This document shows, piece after piece, positions 55,546 to 64,000 of a DNA stretch of 64,000 bases (position 1 is the stretch's first letter; each line of letters opens with the position of its first letter). This stretch comes from an uncultured Kushneria sp. (GTDB lineage Bacteria; Pseudomonadota; Gammaproteobacteria; Pseudomonadales; Halomonadaceae): contig NZ_CANMFC010000006.1 of the NCBI RefSeq assembly GCF_947497025.1, positions 186,001 through 250,000 on the forward strand, in the 5' to 3' direction. The position numbers and the translations under genes were made by a program. Under the pieces are notes generated by a model that saw only the letters and a program-made list of their open reading frames with translations, was not told the DNA's origin and did not search any database.

Positions 55546-57015
55546 TCAAGGCGTCGCAGCAGGCATCTCCATGCGGGCCCGCTCCTCATCCAGAATGGCC
55601 AGTGCCTGTTCGCGTGTCACGTTTGAGCGTGGTGTGGCAAGCGTGACCACCACACCCACCAGCACCGCCACCACGACTGCCGGAATGCTGGGATTGCCCC
55701 AGAAAGCCTTGAGCCCGGCACTGGCCGAGACCACCAGCGAGGTCACCGAGGCGGCCACCAGCGTGGCCACGGCTCCCTGCCAGTTGTAGCGCGTCCAGAA
55801 ACGCCCCAGCAGGCCGCAGACAAAAAGTCCCGACATGACGGTGGCAATCATGGTGGTGATGTAGGTGATGACGTTATCGGTCATCAGCGCAAAGGCCAGC
55901 GCCAGACCAATGGTCACGATCAGTGCGAAACGTGAAAACAGCACCACCTTTTCCGGGGCAGGCACATGCCCGGTCGCCATGACCCACAGGTCACGCATCA
56001 TGATGGCCACCCCCGCCAGCGCATCGGAGCTGGCGCTTGACATCGTGGCTGAAAGCCCCGCGATCAGCACCAGCATGCCCAGTCCCATTGGCAACACCTG
56101 AGTGGCCAGATACGGAAAGGCGTAGTTGCTGTTCTCCAGATCCGGGGCCAGCGTATGGGCCGCCATGCCGACAATCGCCGGAATAATGGAAAAGGCCAGA
56201 TAGAGCACGCCGGTGAAAAGAAAGGAGTAGCGTACGCTGCTCACCGACTGCGCCGAATAGATACGCTGACGATAGGACGGTGTGGCCAACACGCCCACAC
56301 CGACTACGACCGCCAGCGACAGTGCCGGCACCAGCCCCAGCTGCGCCACGCCAAACCAGCTCTCGGCCGTTCCCGGGCTCATGTTGTCTCCCAGATGCGA
56401 GAACCCACCGATATCGACCAGCGCAAACACCGCCATGGCGATAAACCCCAGGAAGAGCAGCACGGCCTGCACGGTATCGGTCCAGACTACCGCCATGTAG
56501 CCACCGATCACGCAATAAAGCCCGAAACCGATGGCCACAATCACCTTGGCCAGCCCCAGATCAATGCCGGCAATCCAGGAGAGATACATGCCGCCGCCCA
56601 GGATATGCGCCCCCAGCCAGCCGATGCTGGCCACATAGATCAGCACCGCCACCACATTGCGCACCAGGCGGCTGCCGCCCACGTAGTATGAAAGCTCTTC
56701 GCTCATGGTCATGAAACGAAGCCGGCGCATGGGCGCGAACCACCAGGCCAGCAGCAGGATGCCGATGGCCCCACCGATCCCATACAGCGCCCCGCCCCAG
56801 CCATTGTTATAGCCAAAGCCGACTGCGCCCATGCTCGAGCCCGTCCCCACCATGGTGGCCACGGTTGTGCCGATGGTCAGAAAGACGGGCACACCGCGCC
56901 CGCCCAGCAGAAAGCTGTCGCCATCACCGCGATGGCGGCGCGACATCACGCTGCCGAACACGATCATGGCCAGCAAAAAGGCGAAAAATCCGATCAGAAA
57001 GAAGGTGGTATGCAT
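55546..57015 (-). CDS. Sodium:solute symporter (SSS family)
   Basis: This 489-residue sodium-coupled symporter has about 13 spans. SSS landmarks are VATMVGTGSSMGAVGFGYNNGWGG near residue 52-75, GYMAVVWTDTVQAVLLFLG in the middle and SATMSSASSDALAGVAIMMRDL in the second half. Its position beside RidA, D-aminoacylase and a D-serine-dehydratase-like gene suggests it imports D-amino acids or N-acyl-D-amino acids. That specificity is inferred from context only. Confidence 0.88.
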   Translation of the reverse strand: MHTTFFLIGFFAFLLAMIVFGSVMSRRHRGDGDSFLLGGRGVPVFLTIGTTVATMVGTGSSMGAVGFGYNNGWGGALYGIGGAIGILLLAWWFAPMRRLRFMTMSEELSYYVGGSRLVRNVVAVLIYVASIGWLGAHILGGGMYLSWIAGIDLGLAKVIVAIGFGLYCVIGGYMAVVWTDTVQAVLLFLGFIAMAVFALVDIGGFSHLGDNMSPGTAESWFGVAQLGLVPALSLAVVVGVGVLATPSYRQRIYSAQSVSSVRYSFLFTGVLYLAFSIIPAIVGMAAHTLAPDLENSNYAFPYLATQVLPMGLGMLVLIAGLSATMSSASSDALAGVAIMMRDLWVMATGHVPAPEKVVLFSRFALIVTIGLALAFALMTDNVITYITTMIATVMSGLFVCGLLGRFWTRYNWQGAVATLVAASVTSLVVSASAGLKAFWGNPSIPAVVVAVLVGVVVTLATPRSNVTREQALAILDEERARMEMPAATP

Positions 57016-57135
57016 GGAAGGACCTCTTGTGGTTATTGGGCAGGTCTTTTAACGCCATGATGCGGATACGTAAGCGTTGCCGGGTCAGTGAATACCCACT
57101 GACCCGGCAGATGGTTCAACGCCCGGGAAGAGGGT

Positions 57136-57531
57136 TCAGCCCTTGCGGTCGGCCCGGAAGCACTTCATGTCGACCTCGACCTTGCAGTCCACCACCAGGT
57201 CCTGAACGCTGCAGATCCGCGCCGGCGGGTGGTCGCCGAAGATCTCGGCAAACACCTTGTTGAACGAGCTGAAATAGCGCGCATCGGTCAGCACTGCTGT
57301 GACATGCACCACATCTTCCACGCCGTAGCCGGCGTCCTTCATGATGGCCAGACAGTTGTCGAATGCGAGCCGTGACTGTTCGATAATGCCGCCCTCGACC
57401 ACTTCGCCATCGGTCATCGGGGTCTGACCCGAGACAAACAGCCAGCCATCGGCCTCGGTCGCCTTCGCAAACGGCAGTTTCTGCCCGCCGGTGCCGATAC
57501 CGCCGCCGGTGCCATAACGCTTGATGCTCAT
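57136..57531 (-). CDS. RidA family reactive-imine deaminase
   Basis: This 131-residue RidA/YjgF homologue hydrolyses reactive enamine/imine intermediates such as 2-aminoacrylate, which PLP-dependent serine or threonine dehydratases release. Conserved parts are LFVSGQTPMTDGEVVEGGIIEQSRLAFDN and HPPARICSVQDLVVDCKVEVDM, with the expected substrate-binding arginine in PARIC. In this cassette it should clean up products of the D-amino-acid dehydratase encoded at 60095. It lies 84 bp after the D-aminoacylase stop on the same strand. Confidence 0.9.
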   Translation of the reverse strand: MSIKRYGTGGGIGTGGQKLPFAKATEADGWLFVSGQTPMTDGEVVEGGIIEQSRLAFDNCLAIMKDAGYGVEDVVHVTAVLTDARYFSSFNKVFAEIFGDHPPARICSVQDLVVDCKVEVDMKCFRADRKG

Positions 57532-57615
57532 GGGTTACTCCTGTTGCCTGAATAAAGGATTGAATCCGTTATGGGCTGTCATGCCCTGTGGATGTTTTTG
57601 ATGCCCTGAAAGGAC

Positions 57616-59067
57616 TCAGGACGCACGGCGCTGCAGCAGACGGCCGGCACGCTCGCCGGGCACACCGCCCTGGTAGGCGATGCGTCCGTTGACCATCACC
57701 AGCTCGATGCCGCGGGCCGGCGCGATCGGGTCACTGAAGGTGGCGACGTCTTCAAGCATTGCCAGATCAAACAGCGTCAGATCGGCAAAGGCGCCCTCCC
57801 GAATTTCGCCGCGGTCGGTCAGTCCAAAATTGCGCGCCGAAAGCCCGGTCATCTTGCGAACGGCCTCCGGCAGCTCGAAAAGCTGCTCGTCGCGGCAGTA
57901 GTGAGCGATCACGCGCGGGAAGGCGCCCCACAGGCGTGGATGCGGATGCGGGTCGTTGGGCAGACCGTCCGAGCCCACCATGGCCAGCGGGTGGGCCAGG
58001 ATACGGGTCATGTCGGCTTCCGACATGTTGTGATAGACCGCGCCGGCCGGCTGCAGCCGCGTGGCAGCCTCCATCAATGACACCTCCCAGGCGCGCGCGA
58101 TCTCGTCGAGCGGTTGACGCGCCATGTCCGGATGCGGCTCCGACCATGTAATAAAGATATCGATCTCGTCGGTCACCTGGCCCAGGTCCAGCGTCGAGGA
58201 ACCCGCGGTATAGGGGTAGCAGTCGAAGTGGCAGGTCTGGGTCAGTGCGGCGTTATCAAGGCGCTCGAGCGCCAGCGGTGCGTTGCCCCAGTTACCCACG
58301 CCTGCGCACTTCAAATGCGAGATGACCAGCTCGGCGTTGCCGTGGCGGGCGGTGTCAAAGGCCTCCTCCATTGCCTCAGGGAGACCCGCGAACTCATCGC
58401 GCAGATGGGTGGTATAAAGCGCCCCATGACGGCCGACCTCATCGACCAGCGCGTGCATCTCCTCCAGCGGGGCGTGGCGGGCGTTTTTGTACGCCAGCCC
58501 CGAACTCATGCCGATGGCGCCCTCATCCAGCGACTGCGCCAGCGCACTGCGCATCGCCTCGATCTCATCACGCGTTGCCGGGCGGTCAAACTCATCCATC
58601 AGATTGGCGCGCAGCGCGGTGTGCCCCACCAGTGCCGCCACGTTGACGCTGGGCATGGCGGCGTTCACCGCATTGGCGTAGTCGGCAAAGCTCGGGTAGA
58701 CGAAGTCCTCGCGCCGCCCGAGCAGGTTCATCGGATCAGGCACCGTCTCGCTGCGAAGCCGCACCGGCGAGGCGCTGATGCCGCAGTTGCCCACCACCAC
58801 GGTGGTCACGCCCTGAGTGAGCTTGGGCAGCATCTCGGGGGTACGAATCACGTTGGTGTCATCGTGGGTGTGAACATCGATAAAGCCGGGCGCGAGATAG
58901 CGCCCATGTGCGTCGATCACCTGCCCGGCGCTAACGCCCTCGAGATCACCCAGCGCGGCAATGCGCTCCCCGCTGATGGCGACATCGGTCTCCAGGGCCG
59001 GGGCACCGGTGCCATCCAGCACCCACGCACCGCGAATCAGAACATCGAAATGACGAGATGAGGACAT
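57616..59067 (-). CDS. N-acyl-D-amino-acid deacylase (D-aminoacylase)
   Basis: This 483-residue amidohydrolase frees D-amino acids from N-acyl-D-amino acids. Metal ligands are in PGFIDVHTHDD (His66, His68), with the family cysteine in VVGNCGISA (Cys95). Further histidines are in YTTHLRDE and VISHLKCAG, and an aspartate in MVGSDGLPNDPHPHPRLWG. Start ATG at 59067. It heads a minus-strand unit with RidA and the symporter and is divergent from the IclR-type regulator. The promoter region between them carries two operator-like palindromes. Confidence 0.92.
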   Translation of the reverse strand: MSSSRHFDVLIRGAWVLDGTGAPALETDVAISGERIAALGDLEGVSAGQVIDAHGRYLAPGFIDVHTHDDTNVIRTPEMLPKLTQGVTTVVVGNCGISASPVRLRSETVPDPMNLLGRREDFVYPSFADYANAVNAAMPSVNVAALVGHTALRANLMDEFDRPATRDEIEAMRSALAQSLDEGAIGMSSGLAYKNARHAPLEEMHALVDEVGRHGALYTTHLRDEFAGLPEAMEEAFDTARHGNAELVISHLKCAGVGNWGNAPLALERLDNAALTQTCHFDCYPYTAGSSTLDLGQVTDEIDIFITWSEPHPDMARQPLDEIARAWEVSLMEAATRLQPAGAVYHNMSEADMTRILAHPLAMVGSDGLPNDPHPHPRLWGAFPRVIAHYCRDEQLFELPEAVRKMTGLSARNFGLTDRGEIREGAFADLTLFDLAMLEDVATFSDPIAPARGIELVMVNGRIAYQGGVPGERAGRLLQRRAS

Positions 59068-59101
59068 GCGCAGCTCCGGATGATCGTGGCCATTACTCTT
59101 T

Positions 59102-59139
59102 TGTCCGATATATCGGACACTTGTCTGTTTTATTGGACA
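59102..59139. promoter_or_regulatory. Two 18-bp operator-like palindromes between D-aminoacylase and its regulator
   Basis: TGTCCGATATATCGGACA at 59102-59119 is a perfect 18-bp palindrome. TGTCTGTTTTATTGGACA at 59122-59139 matches it at 14 of 18 positions, including both TGTC/GACA ends. Centres are 20 bp apart, about two helix turns. They lie between the divergent starts of the deacylase and the IclR-family gene and are the likely binding sites of that regulator. Confidence 0.75.
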
Positions 59140-59238
59140 GGCTTATCCTGCTCCCATATCGAGACCGAATGCAAGTCGTCAAATGGCGCCATCCGGTGCA
59201 CGATGGCCGGACTACCGTTGAATCAAGAGCGAGCTGTC

Positions 59239-60018
59239 ATGTCGGAGTCTTTCACTACCCCAAACGCCCCCGCGGGCTCGTCCGGCAAGCGCGCCCGGGG
59301 CGTGGATCGGGTGATCGATCTGTGTACCCAGCTGCATCGCCACAAGGCGCCCATGACGCCGCGCGAGCTGGTCGAGGCCACCGGCGCACCGCGCTCGAGC
59401 GTCTATGAGCTGGTCAGTATCCTGAGTGAGGCCGGCTGGCTGGAGGTGGACCGCGATGGGCGCATCTTTTTTGGTCGCGCCATGCATCTGTTCGGTCTGG
59501 ACTACGCCCGCCACAACGACCTGATCAGCCGGGCACGCAGCGTGTTGCGCCAACTGGCGGCCGAGTTCAACGAAACCAGCCAGTTCTGCATGCTGGAAGG
59601 CAACAAGTACACCGTGGTGCTCGATGACAACGGCACTCGCCCCTTTCGCATCAGCGCTGATACGGGCGTGCGCATTCCGATCCCCTGGACGGCGTCGGGG
59701 CGGGTGTTGCTGGGCGACATGACGCTGGAGGCGATCGCCGATTTTATCCCCGCGGAGGATTTCGTCCTGCCGGACGGGCGCGAAATCCATCGCGAGGATT
59801 TTTTCGCCGAGATCGAGAAGGCCCGCGACCAGGGCCATGCCATCACCGAAGGGCTGGCGGACAGTTTTGCCTGCTGCCTGGCCGTACCGGTGTTCGATCA
59901 GGGCGGCCATGCCCATGCCACACTGTGTTTCACCATCGGCCGCGACGCGCCCGAGACACGCCGCGACGAACTGCTGGACGCCCTGAAACAGGCCGCCAGA
60001 ACGCTTTACGGACACTAA
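59239..60018 (+). CDS. IclR-family transcriptional regulator of the D-amino-acid cassette
   Basis: This regulator of about 259 residues has an N-terminal winged helix-turn-helix (about 18-75: RGVDRVIDLC, MTPRELVEATGAPRSSVYELVSILSEAGWL) and the IclR ligand-binding domain (SRARSVLRQLAAEFNETSQFCML, VRIPIPWTASGRVLLG, GLADSFACCLAVPVFDQ). The ATG at 59239 has GAG-rich sequence upstream; the longer frame to 59080 would run across the operators and is rejected. It is divergent from the D-aminoacylase gene and 76 bp ahead of the D-serine-dehydratase-like gene. Confidence 0.9.
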   Translation: MSESFTTPNAPAGSSGKRARGVDRVIDLCTQLHRHKAPMTPRELVEATGAPRSSVYELVSILSEAGWLEVDRDGRIFFGRAMHLFGLDYARHNDLISRARSVLRQLAAEFNETSQFCMLEGNKYTVVLDDNGTRPFRISADTGVRIPIPWTASGRVLLGDMTLEAIADFIPAEDFVLPDGREIHREDFFAEIEKARDQGHAITEGLADSFACCLAVPVFDQGGHAHATLCFTIGRDAPETRRDELLDALKQAARTLYGH

Positions 60019-60094
60019 CGCTTTACGGACACCAAAGGCGCCTGTCCCGCGCCTGGTGACAACAACATCAACATCCCGTCAGGAGCGCTATACC

Positions 60095-61312
60095 ATGCCA
60101 ATCTCTTCGCTTTCCCCTGCCGATGGCCAGACGCTTCAAAAGGGCAGCCCGGTGCTGGGCGACAGCCTGCTTACGGGCGTGAGCCTGCCGGCCATGGTGC
60201 TTCACCAGCAGGTGCTGGAGCACAACATTGCCTGGATGCAGCGCTTTGCCGATCACCATCACGCGCGCCTGGCCCCGCACGGCAAGACCACCATGATGCC
60301 GGCGCTCTTTGCGCGTCAGATCGAGGCCGGCGCCTGGGGCATTACGCTGGCCACCGCGACCCAGTGCGCAGCCGCGTTTGAACACGGCGTGCGTCGGCTC
60401 ATCATGGCCAATCAGCTGGTCGGTCAGGCCAACATGGCGCTGGTGTCAGAAATGATCGGGGGCGGACTGGACTACTACTGCACCGTGGATCACGCCGACA
60501 ACGTGCGCATGCTCAATGACTTCTTTGCAGGCCGCGACCAGCGCCTGCAGGTGCTGATCGAGCTGGGCGTCCCCGGCGGTCGCTGCGGCGTCCGTGATGA
60601 TGAGGAACTGGCCGCACTGGTCGAAGCCATCCGGCAGGCCCCGGCGCTGGCACTGGCCGGCATCGAAGGGTATGAAGGCATGATCGGCGGCGACAGCGCG
60701 CTGGAAGAGGTGCGCGCTTATGGCCAGCGGCTGGTAGCGACCGTCAGACACCTTCACGACAGCGGCGTGCTGGCCACACCGGCGCCGATCGTGACCGCCT
60801 CCGGCTCGAAATGGTTTGATCTGATTGCCGAGGCCTTTGATCAGGCCGAACTGCGTGAGCACTACACCCCGGTGCTGCGCCCGGGCTGCTATGTGGCCCA
60901 TGATCACCGGCTTTATCGCGAGGCGATGGAGGCCGTCAGCGAACGCCGCCCCGACCTTGAAGGCGCGCTTGAGCCGGCGCTGGAAGTCTTCGCTCAGGTG
61001 CAGTCCCTGCCCGAGCCCGGCCTTGCGATCGTGGCGATGGGCAAGCGCGATATCTCCTGCGACCCGGATCTACCGATGGCGCTGCGCCTGTACCGCGACG
61101 GGGCATACGTGCGCGATGTCACCGACTGGCAGGTGGTTCACATCATGGATCAGCACACCTTCCTGCGCGTGCCCGAAGACGCCGACATTGGCATTGAGGA
61201 CATCATTGCCTTTGGCGCCTCCCATCCGTGTCTGACCTTCGACAAGTGGCGCCAGGGACTGTGGATCGATGAGAAGCTGTCGGTGACTGCTGTCGAGCCG
61301 ACGTTCTTTTAA
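60095..61312 (+). CDS. D-serine dehydratase-like / low-specificity D-threonine aldolase-type PLP enzyme
   Basis: This PLP enzyme of about 405 residues has an alanine-racemase-type N-terminal barrel. The PLP lysine is Lys64 in LAPHGKTTMMPAL. ELGVPGGRCGVR and GIEGYEGMIGG are barrel strands. The C-terminal domain has the zinc-binding His377/Cys379 pair in GASHPCLTFDKW, as in eukaryotic-type D-serine dehydratases and D-threonine aldolases. It probably deaminates D-serine or D-threonine, releasing reactive enamines handled by the RidA at 57136. The ATG at 60095 has AGGAG upstream. Confidence 0.88.
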   Translation: MPISSLSPADGQTLQKGSPVLGDSLLTGVSLPAMVLHQQVLEHNIAWMQRFADHHHARLAPHGKTTMMPALFARQIEAGAWGITLATATQCAAAFEHGVRRLIMANQLVGQANMALVSEMIGGGLDYYCTVDHADNVRMLNDFFAGRDQRLQVLIELGVPGGRCGVRDDEELAALVEAIRQAPALALAGIEGYEGMIGGDSALEEVRAYGQRLVATVRHLHDSGVLATPAPIVTASGSKWFDLIAEAFDQAELREHYTPVLRPGCYVAHDHRLYREAMEAVSERRPDLEGALEPALEVFAQVQSLPEPGLAIVAMGKRDISCDPDLPMALRLYRDGAYVRDVTDWQVVHIMDQHTFLRVPEDADIGIEDIIAFGASHPCLTFDKWRQGLWIDEKLSVTAVEPTFF

Positions 61313-61370
61313 ATCTTGCACCCCTTTTAAATCGCGAGCGATATCTGGATCTCAAGGTGCTCTGATACGC

Positions 61371-61408
61371 CAGGGCCGCTGCCTCTCGGACAGCGGCCCT
61401 GTGCTTTT
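61371..61408 (+). terminator. Terminator after the D-serine-dehydratase-like gene
   Basis: A perfect 11-bp stem (CAGGGCCGCTG/CAGCGGCCCTG) with a 9-base loop is followed by TGCTTTT, 58 bp after the stop. Confidence 0.85.
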
Positions 61409-61594
61409 GGGTTGCGTGCACTGACGCCGGCTCACACTCGCTCATGATTGCTGGCACTCGCTGGCAAATGCTGACGTTTTGACACAGTAAGGCACTCTCG
61501 ATACGACTAAGGTAGTCCGTTTGTTGACTGTCCCATGTCCGATGATCGCTGCGATCCCGGGCTGGCACCCTGATCTTCCGGAGACGCCTTACGC

Positions 61595-63949
61595 ATGCGC
61601 CAACGCTTTTTTTTGCCCGTGATCACGCTGTCTGTTGTCTTCAGTGCTCAGGTGCTGGCCACACAGATGCCGCCGGTACCGGATCAGCGACCCGGGCGTC
61701 TGGCGCAGGCCGAGCAGAGCCTGAATGAGCGACTGGCACAGGCGCCCTGGATGGATCAGAGCCGCAATGCCGACGATCGCGCCCGCGCCGCCCTGGCCGA
61801 GATGACCACCACCGAGAAGATGCAGCTGCTGGCCAGTGACTTTGCCGCGCCCATGAAGGCGTCGCAGCGCGTGCGCGGCGCCATCGGCTCGGCCGGCTTT
61901 GTGCCCGGCATCAGCCGGCTGGGCATTCCCGCCCAGCAGCAGACCGATGCTGATCTTGGCGTGACCAATCCCGGCTGGATCGACCCGGACCGCCAGGCCA
62001 CGGCGCTGCCCTCGGTGCTGGCCGCCGCCGCCACCTGGCAGCCCGAGCTTTCCCGTCAGGGCGGTGAAATGATTGCCCGCGAGGCCCGCCACTACGGCTT
62101 TAACGTGCTGCTGGGCGGTACGGCAGGGCTGGTGCGCGACCCGCGCGCCGGGCGCAACTACGAGATGCCAGGTGAGGATCCGCTGCTGTCGGGGCTGACG
62201 ACGGCAGCCAAGATCAACGGCATTGAAAGTCAGCATGTGATGTCGACCATCAAGCACTTTGCGCTCAACGCCCAGGAGACCGGACGCCACAAGCTCAGTG
62301 CCAACATCAGCGATCAGGCGCTGCAGGAATCCGACCTGCTGTCATTTCGCTATGCATTGGAACACAGCCATCCGGGGGCGACCATGTGCGCCTATAACCG
62401 GATCAATGGGGAGTACGCCTGTCAAAACGGCTATCTGCTCAATCAGGTGCTCAAGAAGGAATGGGGCTACCCGGGCTTTGTGATGTCCGACTGGGGGGCG
62501 GTCTATTCAAGCGCCCCATCGGCCAATGCGGGGCTGGATCAGCAGTCCGCCGCAGCGGACTTTGACGGCGTGGTCTATTTTGGCGCCCCGCTGGAAAAGG
62601 CGGTCGAGCGCGGCGAAGTGCCCCGCGAACGCATCGACGACATGGCCCATCGCATCCTGCGCAGCACCTTTGCCTCCGGGCTGGTCGATCATCCCCCCGC
62701 CGGTGAGCCGATCAATAAAAAGGCCAACGCTGACGTTGCCCAGCGCATCGCCGAAAACGCCATGGTGCTGTTGAAAAATGATCAGGGCGTGCTGCCGCTG
62801 GACGGCGCGCAGGACAAACGCATCAGCGTGACCGGGGCACATGCCGACCGCGCCGTGATTGCCGGCGGCGGCTCGGCCGCTGTGGTGCCGATGGACGGAG
62901 ACGCCCTGCCCGACCTGAATCCGCCCAGGGGCGTCAACACCCAGCGTCTGTATCCCAAATCCTCACCGCTGGGCGCGATCGGCCTGCACGCGCCGGACTC
63001 AAGTGTCACCTTCAGCTCGGGTGACGACATCGATGAGGCGGTACGCCAGGCACGTGACAGCGACGTCGCCGTAGTCTTTGCCCAGCAATGGACCTCGGAA
63101 ACCATGGATATGCAGAGCCTGGCGCTGGAAGGCCACCAGAACGCGCTGATCGAGGCGGTCGCGAAAGCCAACCCGCGTACGGTGGTGGTGCTGGAAACCG
63201 GCGGGCCGGTGGCCATGCCCTGGCGGGACAATGTCGCCGCCATCATGGAGGCCTGGTACCCGGGCCAGCGCGGCGGTGAGGCCATCGCCAATGTGCTCTT
63301 CGGGCAGAAAAACCCCTCGGGCCGGCTGCCGGTGACCTTTGCACAAAATGATCAGCAGTTGCCCCGTCCACAGGTCCCGGGGCTGACCATCGGTAACAGC
63401 GCTTTCTTTGATGTCGATTACAACCGCGAAGGCGCCGATGTCGGCTATCGCTGGTTCGAACGTCAGAATGAGACGCCACTGTACGCCTTTGGCCATGGGC
63501 TTTCCTACACCACCTTTGAGCGCCAGGGGCTGGCGCTCGAGAAGGATGGGCAAAAAGTAACCGCTCACTTCACGGTCACCAACACCGGGGATCGCAAGGG
63601 CCGCACCACGCCGCAGCTTTACGTTCACGCCCCCGATGGCTCGCCGGCCCGGCTGGGCGGCTGGCAGAGCGTTGAGCTTTCCCCCGGCGAATCAAGGGAG
63701 GTGCGTCTTGAGATCGATCCACGTCAGTTTGCCCGCTATAACAGCGATCAGCGCCAGTGGCGCCTTGAGGGCGGTGACTATCAGGTGGCACTGGCCGATT
63801 CCGCGACCGATATTGATGAAACACGGCATGTAACGCTGCCGGCCGGTGGGGTGGCGATGCCGCCGCTGGCGCCCGAACCGGCGTCAGCCTCAAAACCGCA
63901 GGAACAGCGTGTGGCGGCCAACGGCTCGACGCCGGACGGCTCGCCCTGA
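61595..63949 (+). CDS. Secreted beta-glucosidase-like glycoside hydrolase family 3
   Basis: This 784-residue exported hydrolase has a signal peptide (MRQRFFLPVITLSVVFSAQVLA). The GH3 N-terminal barrel has STIKHFALNAQE and the nucleophile Asp299 in GFVMSDWGAVYS. The GH3 C-terminal domain has MVLLKNDQGVLPL, and a fibronectin-III-like domain begins near residue 645 (HFTVTNTGDRKGRTTPQLYV). A final 35-residue Pro/Ala/Ser-rich tail is unusual. It probably releases glucose from beta-glucosides in the periplasm or outside. The gene has its own terminator at the window end. Confidence 0.9.
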   Translation: MRQRFFLPVITLSVVFSAQVLATQMPPVPDQRPGRLAQAEQSLNERLAQAPWMDQSRNADDRARAALAEMTTTEKMQLLASDFAAPMKASQRVRGAIGSAGFVPGISRLGIPAQQQTDADLGVTNPGWIDPDRQATALPSVLAAAATWQPELSRQGGEMIAREARHYGFNVLLGGTAGLVRDPRAGRNYEMPGEDPLLSGLTTAAKINGIESQHVMSTIKHFALNAQETGRHKLSANISDQALQESDLLSFRYALEHSHPGATMCAYNRINGEYACQNGYLLNQVLKKEWGYPGFVMSDWGAVYSSAPSANAGLDQQSAAADFDGVVYFGAPLEKAVERGEVPRERIDDMAHRILRSTFASGLVDHPPAGEPINKKANADVAQRIAENAMVLLKNDQGVLPLDGAQDKRISVTGAHADRAVIAGGGSAAVVPMDGDALPDLNPPRGVNTQRLYPKSSPLGAIGLHAPDSSVTFSSGDDIDEAVRQARDSDVAVVFAQQWTSETMDMQSLALEGHQNALIEAVAKANPRTVVVLETGGPVAMPWRDNVAAIMEAWYPGQRGGEAIANVLFGQKNPSGRLPVTFAQNDQQLPRPQVPGLTIGNSAFFDVDYNREGADVGYRWFERQNETPLYAFGHGLSYTTFERQGLALEKDGQKVTAHFTVTNTGDRKGRTTPQLYVHAPDGSPARLGGWQSVELSPGESREVRLEIDPRQFARYNSDQRQWRLEGGDYQVALADSATDIDETRHVTLPAGGVAMPPLAPEPASASKPQEQRVAANGSTPDGSP

Positions 63950-63973
63950 CACCGAAATGGTGTGGCATAAAAA

Positions 63974-64000
63974 ACCGCCTCCGGCCGGACCGGAGGCGGT
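63974..64000 (+). terminator. Terminator of the GH3 gene
   Basis: A perfect 11-bp stem (ACCGCCTCCGG/CCGGAGGCGGT) with a 5-base loop starts 25 bp after the stop, preceded by an A-run. The window ends at the last stem base, so the T-run cannot be checked. Confidence 0.8.

Overview
This is 64 kb of high-GC, gene-dense chromosome from a Gram-negative gammaproteobacterium. The gene mix suggests the Halomonadaceae (Halomonas/Kushneria-like): a sodium/alanine symporter, an Aap-type amino-acid ABC transporter, a periplasmic trehalase lipoprotein, a flavoprotein/cytochrome c sugar dehydrogenase, dCache chemoreceptors, and the housekeeping genes hemE, ribA, dxs, ispA, xseB, serA and comM. The family assignment is an inference from gene content, not from a marker gene. 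I saw no rRNA, tRNA, CRISPR array, insertion sequence or prophage, so the window reads as ordinary chromosome with some accessory islands.

Layout. 1-2000: thiG (cut by the window edge), thiS and an AGCS symporter on the minus strand. 2.1-5.3 kb: a plus-strand run with a DUF423 protein, an alpha/beta hydrolase, a lipoprotein and a HisC-like aminotransferase. 5.5-7.9 kb: two tandem WaaP/Kdo-kinase-like proteins in AT-richer surroundings, followed by a sulfite-oxidase-type molybdoenzyme. 9.1-15.1 kb (minus): amidase, Na/Ca-exchanger-like protein, nitrilase with a GNAT partner, and trehalase. 15.2-19.25 kb (minus): a three-gene GMC flavoprotein/triheme cytochrome c/Tat-exported small-subunit dehydrogenase. 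19.6-27.8 kb: a small secreted protein, comM, dld, a membrane metallophosphoesterase, an OPT transporter and ubiK.

27.9-30.2 kb is a nitrogen-control locus. NtrC-like sites and a sigma-54 promoter precede a 64-codon, internally deleted PII gene, then amtB, a terminator and an intact PII gene. 30.2-40.7 kb (minus): azoR, fpr, two chemoreceptors (one with the amino-acid-binding dCache motif) and a four-gene amino-acid ABC transporter. 40.9-49.3 kb: a DCC-family protein, hemE, ribA with a small upstream overlapping ORF, an MFS transporter, a thioesterase, djlA, and the dxs-ispA-xseB isoprenoid cluster. 49.7-55.5 kb (plus): serA, a 26-aa membrane microprotein, a zinc alcohol dehydrogenase, a beta-hydroxyacid-dehydrogenase-like protein, and two tandem PAP2 phosphatases, the second broken by two in-frame stops.

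55.5-61.3 kb is a D-amino-acid catabolic cassette: SSS symporter, RidA, D-aminoacylase, a divergent IclR-type regulator and a D-serine-dehydratase-like enzyme. Its control region has two 18-bp operator-like sites 20 bp apart. A secreted GH3 beta-glucosidase and its terminator close the window.

The most unusual observations are the T-loop-less PII gene ahead of amtB, the paired kinases with a perfect inverted repeat, the decaying PAP2 copy, the paired operators of the D-amino-acid cassette, and two small ORFs near serA and ribA.
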